Assembly: GCA_009774465.1 (NCBI GenBank)
Contig: VSNT01000129.1
Span: 1 to 10,423 of the forward strand
Reading direction: 5' to 3'
Origin: Lachnospiraceae bacterium
GTDB lineage: Bacteria > Bacillota_A > Clostridia > Lachnospirales > Lachnospiraceae
DNA: 10,423 nt
The position numbers and the translations under genes were made by a program. The notes beneath the pieces were generated by a model. It had not been told where the DNA came from and did not search any database. It saw only the letters and a list, made by a program, of their open reading frames with translations. Below are positions 6,657 to 10,423 of the stretch, piece by piece (the first letter of the stretch is position 1; the number at the start of each line of letters is the position of its first letter).

Positions 6657-6688
6657 AAAGGCGGCGCAGAAACAGTTGCGCCGCCTTT
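6657..6688 (+). terminator. Strong intrinsic terminator closing the operon
   Basis: AAAGGCGGCGCA (6657-6668) pairs perfectly with TGCGCCGCCTTT (6677-6688) around an 8-base loop, and the arm runs into TTTT. It lies 36 bases after the radical SAM stop codon. The A/T ends of the stem make it possibly bidirectional. Confidence 0.9.
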
Positions 6689-6755
6689 TGCCAGGGATGG
6701 GTTATCCAGAACCCGGTTCCAATATTTCATAACAGATGACAGAGGGGGCATATCC

Positions 6756-7619
6756 ATGAAGACAGCAATCGTGACCGACAGTAATTGCGGCATATCCAAA
6801 GAAGAAGCAACAGATTTAAACATCTTTATCATACCAATGCCTGTATATATCCAAAATGACTTCTACTATGAGGGGATTGACCTGCATCCTGAATCCTTCC
6901 TCATGCACCTGAAAGACCATAAAGAAGTCCATACATCCCAGCCTTCCCCGGCAGACCTGCTGACCATGTGGGAAAAGGTATTTTCCAGTGGGTTTGACGA
7001 ACTGGTATATATTCCCATGTCAAGCGGCCTTTCCGGCTCTTTCCACACAGCCTGCCAGATGGCTATGGAGTTTCCCGGCAAGGTATATGTAGCTGATGCC
7101 CGGAGGATTTCCGTCACGCAGCGACATGCCGTACAGGATGCATTGTGGCTGGCAGGCCAGGGCATAGGTGCGGCCACCATAAAAGAGCGGTTAGAAAAGA
7201 ACGCCCTGAATTCTATTGTATTTGTAGGGGTGGATGATATAGATTACCTGAAACACGGCGGACGCATTACATCTGCCGCCGCTGCCATGGCCTCTGTCCT
7301 GAATATCAAGCCTTTATTGGTCATCGGCGGGAACAGGATTGACGCTTATGAAAGGGTAAGGGGACAGAAATGCTGTGAAAAAAGATTATTGAGAGCGATA
7401 CAGGAAAAAGTAACTCAGTTCAAACAGCAAGGGGCCTCCTATCGGATTGGCATAGCGGGAAGCTTTATGGATGAAGCCGACCTGTCATATTGGTATGGAC
7501 AGGCAAAAGAGGCATTCCCTGATGAAGAATTGATTTATGATCCACTGACATGCAGCATCAGCAGCCATGTAGGCCCCAATTCATTTGGAATGGGTGTGAG
7601 CGTAAAAATAGATGCCTGA
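6756..7619 (+). CDS. DegV-family fatty-acid-binding protein
   Basis: DegV proteins are soluble two-domain proteins that bind a long-chain fatty acid. In Firmicutes the FakB members present the acyl chain to the kinase FakA. The 287-residue length is typical. Family marks are TDSNCGIS (7-14), TSQPSP (60-65), PMSSGLSGSF (87-96) with the Ser/Gly acyl-carboxylate site, DYLKHGGRITS (163-173), and HVGPNSFGMG (271-280), where most members have HTGPG. The ribosome site GAGGGGG lies about 8 bases before ATG. The gene stands after the operon terminator, so it is probably transcribed on its own or by readthrough. It converges on the TetR gene with 31 bp between stops. No FakA kinase is in the window, so its acyl partner is unknown. 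Confidence 0.92.
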   Translation: MKTAIVTDSNCGISKEEATDLNIFIIPMPVYIQNDFYYEGIDLHPESFLMHLKDHKEVHTSQPSPADLLTMWEKVFSSGFDELVYIPMSSGLSGSFHTACQMAMEFPGKVYVADARRISVTQRHAVQDALWLAGQGIGAATIKERLEKNALNSIVFVGVDDIDYLKHGGRITSAAAAMASVLNIKPLLVIGGNRIDAYERVRGQKCCEKRLLRAIQEKVTQFKQQGASYRIGIAGSFMDEADLSYWYGQAKEAFPDEELIYDPLTCSISSHVGPNSFGMGVSVKIDA

Positions 7620-7640
7620 CAGGCTGCTGTCACCTGTTTT
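7619..7640 (+). terminator. Weak hairpin between convergent DegV and TetR genes
   Basis: ACAGG (7619-7623) and CCTGT (7633-7637) can pair, and TTT follows. The five-pair stem with a 9-base loop is marginal. It overlaps the DegV stop codon and sits between two convergent stop codons, where a shared terminator is expected. Confidence 0.3.
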
Positions 7641-7650
7641 ATGTCTGTTA

Positions 7651-8214
7651 TCAGCATGTAGTCGCTATCGCCAGCTTCTGGACAGCCTTTTTACAGGAGC
7701 CTTCATACGATTGGCAGATTTTCTGGCAAAAGTCAATCAGGTCATAAGATGCTCCTGCGGCAAACCAGTCCAGGACGACGCCGACCAATATGCTTTTATA
7801 ATAGCGGATCAGGACAGCTTTTCCTTCTGATGGAAGTTCGGTATTCTTTGTTGCATTCTCAATATAAGATTGCACTATGTGGTGGCTGGACTCATTCATG
7901 TACCGTATAAGGGTCTCCCCGCACACGGAGTGGTAGATATGGCTGAAAGCAGTCTTCCGCTTTACAAACTCTTTGGTAATAGGAATGAGACAGTTGAGCG
8001 CCGATCCAAATTTACTATTTTCCCTGATTATCTGCTCGGTCCATTCCTTAATGGAATATTCGGCTAAGTCGGGGATGTCCTGAAAATGATAATAAAATGT
8101 GTTTCTGTTTACCTGGCAACGCTCTACAATATTCTGCACTGTAATTTTATTGTAGGGTTTTTCCTCCAGGAGCTGCCAGAATACTTCACTGATGGCTTTT
8201 TTCGTCCGGTTCAT
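7651..8214 (-). CDS. TetR/AcrR-family transcriptional regulator
   Basis: The 187-residue protein starts with a TetR-type DNA-binding domain: AISEVFWQLLEEKPYNKITV (7-26), then QNIVERCQVNRNTFYYHF (27-44), with recognition helix VNRNTFYYHF. The C-terminal half is helical, and YYKSILVGVVLDWFAAG (about 143-159) resembles the ligand/dimer domain of the DhaS-like (TetR_C_8) branch. The inducer is unknown. The ribosome site GGAGGTG lies 6 bases before ATG. Tandem stops (TGA TAA) end the gene. It is divergent from the AI-2E-family gene across a 121-base gap with a strong promoter and a candidate operator, so autoregulation and control of that neighbour are likely (inference). Confidence 0.9.
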   Translation of the reverse strand: MNRTKKAISEVFWQLLEEKPYNKITVQNIVERCQVNRNTFYYHFQDIPDLAEYSIKEWTEQIIRENSKFGSALNCLIPITKEFVKRKTAFSHIYHSVCGETLIRYMNESSHHIVQSYIENATKNTELPSEGKAVLIRYYKSILVGVVLDWFAAGASYDLIDFCQKICQSYEGSCKKAVQKLAIATTC

Positions 8215-8229
8215 AAGCCCACCTCCAAA

Positions 8230-8248
8230 ATCATAGTGAGGCTATTAT
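8230..8248. promoter_or_regulatory. Candidate TetR operator
   Basis: The imperfect palindrome ATcATAG-tgagg-CTATtAT (6 of 7 positions symmetric, 5-base centre) lies just downstream of and over the -10 box of the TetR promoter. It is placed and sized like a TetR-family operator and would block transcription when bound. No binding data are implied. Confidence 0.45.
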
Positions 8249-8272
8249 ACCAAAAACCGACTTGCTTTTCAA
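8244..8272 (-). promoter_or_regulatory. Near-consensus sigma-A promoter of the TetR gene
   Basis: On the minus strand, -35 TTGAAA (8272-8267) and -10 TATAAT (8249-8244) are separated by 17 bases. The predicted start is about 8237, some 23 bases before the start codon, which leaves room for the GGAGGTG site. Confidence 0.8.
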
Positions 8273-8335
8273 TATATCATCAGCATCATTCATTTTGGAT
8301 GTGCAGTTATGACCGGCTATTTGGAGAAAGAAAAT

Positions 8336-9463
8336 ATGGAAATCAATATAACTGACAAAACAAAGATTCGTAAAATAACAAAATGGATCATCGGGGTAGT
8401 AACGGCCTGCATCCTGATTTATCTGGCAATCCGGCATTTAGACATGATAGTAGTTGGGATATCATGGTTAGTGGGCATCACTTTTCCAATCTTATTGGGG
8501 ATTGTCATGGCTTTGGTTTTGAATGTTCCCATGCGTCCGATTGAAAAACATCTGCATATAAAAAAGGAGAAAGCAAAGCGTCCGTTGGCTATTGTCCTTT
8601 CGCTTGTGCTGGTCTTAGGCATTTTTACGGGAATTGCATTTCTTGTGATTCCTGAAATAGTTGATACCATCCGTTTGGTAGCTCAGATTGTTATGTCAGG
8701 TATCGATCAGGCAGCCTCGTGGGAACAGACTATTGACTTTTCCAGGTTACCGTTTGGGGAATATCTACAGCAGATTGATATTGACTGGATGCAGCTAAAA
8801 GATGATTTAGAACAATGGACCATATCTCAAAGAAATGTGCTGTTCCAACAAGCGGCAGGAGCCGTAAGTTCTGTAGCCAGCGGCTTTATGAATTTTTTTA
8901 TAGGTTTGGTTTTCTCTATTTATGTCCTTGCAAATAAAGAGAAATTGAAACGACAAACGCTCCGGCTTATCTGTGTCTGGCTTCCTCAGAGGTTTGGTTC
9001 AGCATTAGTCCATGTCGTCTCTGTATGTAACCGGAGTTTTCGGAATTTTATTGCGGGACAGGCTACCGAAGCCGTTATTTTAGGGATGCTCTGTACGATT
9101 GGCATGTTGATTCTTCGGCTTCCATATGCGCCTATGATTGGCGCACTTGTGGGGGTGACAGCCCTCATTCCCATCGTGGGGGCATTTATCGGCACGATTG
9201 TGGGGGCATTCCTCATTTTGACAGTAAGCCCTTTCAAGGCATTTATATTTGTCATATTTTTAATAATCTTACAGCAGCTTGAAGGAAATCTGATTTATCC
9301 CAAAGTGATGGGGGCCAGAATCAATCTTCCTGCCATATGGGTATTTGCCGCAGTAACTATCGGAGGAAATCTGGCCGGACCAGTCGGGATGCTGTTGGGG
9401 GTTCCGGCAGCGTCTGCCGCATACGAGCTATTGAAAGAAGCCACGATAAAACGTGAAATATAG
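8336..9463 (+). CDS. AI-2E / PerM-family membrane transporter
   Basis: This 375-residue protein belongs to the family that includes TqsA and PerM, proposed exporters or permeases, some of which act as antiporters. The layout fits: two N-terminal helices (about 14-32, 35-62), a pair near 84-108, a polar region (about 120-175), and a C-terminal helical bundle. Signature pieces are IPIVGAFIG (278-286), QQLEGNLIYPKVMG (313-326) and GNLAGPVGMLLGVP (344-357). I chose ATG 8336 because GGAG (8323-8326) lies 9 bases before it; the in-frame ATG 8309 has no ribosome site. The gene is divergent from TetR and is followed after 34 bp by the TVP38-like gene, so these two likely form one unit. The substrate cannot be read from sequence, and the family name does not prove autoinducer transport. 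Confidence 0.88.
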   Translation: MEINITDKTKIRKITKWIIGVVTACILIYLAIRHLDMIVVGISWLVGITFPILLGIVMALVLNVPMRPIEKHLHIKKEKAKRPLAIVLSLVLVLGIFTGIAFLVIPEIVDTIRLVAQIVMSGIDQAASWEQTIDFSRLPFGEYLQQIDIDWMQLKDDLEQWTISQRNVLFQQAAGAVSSVASGFMNFFIGLVFSIYVLANKEKLKRQTLRLICVWLPQRFGSALVHVVSVCNRSFRNFIAGQATEAVILGMLCTIGMLILRLPYAPMIGALVGVTALIPIVGAFIGTIVGAFLILTVSPFKAFIFVIFLIILQQLEGNLIYPKVMGARINLPAIWVFAAVTIGGNLAGPVGMLLGVPAASAAYELLKEATIKREI

Positions 9464-9497
9464 CCTGACTGATTTCATTTTCATTGATTGGAGTAAT

Positions 9498-10160
9498 ATG
9501 AAGCCACATAAAAATAAAAAACTTAAAAAAATATTAAAGTTCCTGCCCATTGTTATATGCATAGCATTTATTATCCTGCCGCTTGCATCAGGTAAAGAGA
9601 TAACTGTCCAGGCTGTTTTAAATTATACACCGGAGACACCATTGCTGGCAGCCTTTGTTATCTTGCTTTTATATGCACTGAAAAGTATGTCTTTTGTATT
9701 TCCGATTGCTGTTTTACAGATAGCAACAGGACATCTTTTCCCGACACCTGCTGCGCTCCTGATCAACTTTGCAGGCAGGGCAATTACACTTACCATTCCT
9801 TATTGGGCAGGGCGGTTTTCAGGTTCTGACATGGTAAAAAACCTGATTGAGAAATATCCTAAACTGGAGGAAGTATGTTCTAAGCAGGAACAAAGTCCTT
9901 TATTTATTTCTTTTTTGTTGCGTACATTTGTTTTCCTACCGGGAGATGCAGTGAGTATGTATCTTGGCGCAATAAGAATTCCTTTTCGGTATTATCTGGC
10001 GGGAGGAATTTTGGGTACAACATTAGGTGTTGTTTTATCTACAATCCTTGGTTCAAGTATTACTGAACCCGGATCGCCGGCCTTTCTGCTATCGGCGTTT
10101 CTTATGACGTTAGTAGCATTATTGTCTGTGATATATTACATAAAATCCAGGTTCAAATAG
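9498..10160 (+). CDS. TVP38/TMEM64 (VTT-domain) membrane protein
   Basis: This 220-residue DedA-superfamily membrane protein has a Lys-rich N-terminus (KPHKNKKLKK) and a first helix at about 14-31. The VTT core runs from about 50 to 185. PIAVLQIATGHLFP (69-82), FAGRAITLTIPYWAGRFSG (91-109) and LLRTFVFLPGDAVSMYLGA (140-158) correspond to the family's re-entrant and Arg/Pro/Gly-containing segments. DedA/VTT relatives are linked to lipid scrambling or flipping and envelope homeostasis; the substrate here is not known. ATG 9498 has GGAG four bases upstream (rather close), and the upstream GTG 9453 overlaps the end of the transporter gene without a ribosome site. It probably shares a transcript with the AI-2E-family gene. 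Confidence 0.85.
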   Translation: MKPHKNKKLKKILKFLPIVICIAFIILPLASGKEITVQAVLNYTPETPLLAAFVILLLYALKSMSFVFPIAVLQIATGHLFPTPAALLINFAGRAITLTIPYWAGRFSGSDMVKNLIEKYPKLEEVCSKQEQSPLFISFLLRTFVFLPGDAVSMYLGAIRIPFRYYLAGGILGTTLGVVLSTILGSSITEPGSPAFLLSAFLMTLVALLSVIYYIKSRFK

Positions 10161-10309
10161 AAAAGGATTATATTTAATGGTTTCTGTATTGTAATGTTCG
10201 CAAATTGGAGATGAAAAGAGACTGATGTTATGGGTAAATGCATAGCTGGATATGAGAGCCAATATAAGGTGATTTATGTACTACAATGGAGTAAAGGAGG
10301 CGGTGGCAG

Positions 10310-10423
10310 ATGGAAGTGATCAGATGCCCCAACCCCAAATGCAGGCGGCGCATTTTGGATGATGAGGGAACAGAGACGGAGTGGACGGTCCTTGAGATCA
10401 AATGCCAGCACTGCGGAAAACTG
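10310..10423 (+). CDS. Small zinc-ribbon protein, 5' part (Com-like)
   Basis: The gene runs off the right edge and 38 residues are visible. Cys6 and Cys11 (CPNPKC) and Cys32 and Cys35 (CQHC) form a CX4C...CX2C zinc-ribbon pattern like the short Com-type translational or transcriptional regulators of Mu-like phages and clostridial mobile elements. An ideal ribosome site (AAAGGAGG) lies 9 bases before ATG. The CXXC is followed by GK-L, as in that family. Only the start is visible, so length and final identity are open; other small zinc ribbons remain possible. Confidence 0.65.
   Translation, partial: MEVIRCPNPKCRRRILDDEGTETEWTVLEIKCQHCGKL

Noticed and set aside
10230..10319. 29-codon frame (MGKCIAGYESQYK...) before the zinc-ribbon gene
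   Set aside because: It lacks a clear ribosome site and overlaps the next gene's ribosome site and start. A leader peptide cannot be excluded but is not supported.

Overview
The window looks like chromosome of a gut-type low-to-mid-GC Bacillota, most likely a Lachnospiraceae-like clostridium. The grounds are strong AAGGAGG-type ribosome sites, TTG/ATG starts, sigma-A promoters, and a gene set (DegV, HPr-like, SPASM-type radical SAM, DUF308/HdeD, AI-2E/PerM and TVP38 families) typical of that group. No RNA gene, CRISPR array or recognisable transposase was found.

Region 1 (1-~1080) is AT-rich accessory DNA. It holds the 3' part of an unrecognised + strand gene, then about 550 bp without a convincing gene. 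That stretch carries a striking array of 20-21 bp phased repeats, bounded by two near-perfect inverted repeats, and then a hairpin terminator. It resembles an iteron array or a multi-site recombinase-binding end of a mobile element. Region 2 (~1083-1213, minus strand) is a frameshifted remnant of the C-terminal helix-turn-helix of an AraC-family regulator.

Region 3 (1283-6690) is the coherent core. On the minus strand, a DUF308/HdeD-type membrane protein and a membrane-anchored alpha/beta hydrolase follow a good sigma-A promoter. Divergently, on the + strand, lies an apparent four-gene operon: a TM-helix-repeat mechanosensitive-channel-like protein, a second DUF308-like protein, an HPr-fold protein lacking the phosphorylatable histidine, and a radical SAM enzyme with a Cys-rich C-terminal domain. 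The gaps are 31-36 bp and a 12-bp-stem terminator closes it.

Region 4 (6756-10160) holds a DegV-family lipid-binding protein, convergent with a TetR-type regulator. The TetR gene is divergent from an AI-2E/PerM-family membrane protein, which is followed by a TVP38/TMEM64 (VTT) membrane protein. The TetR promoter is near-consensus and overlaps a candidate operator. Region 5 (10310 to the right edge) starts a small CX4C...CX2C zinc-ribbon protein of a type often carried on phages and mobile elements.

Taken together (inference), regions 3 and 4 look like an envelope or lipid-stress gene neighbourhood: five multi-pass membrane proteins, a membrane-anchored hydrolase, a fatty-acid-binding-family protein, and an uncharacterised radical SAM/HPr-like pair. 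The most unusual items are the phased repeat array at 745-945 and the HPr-like/radical SAM pair.
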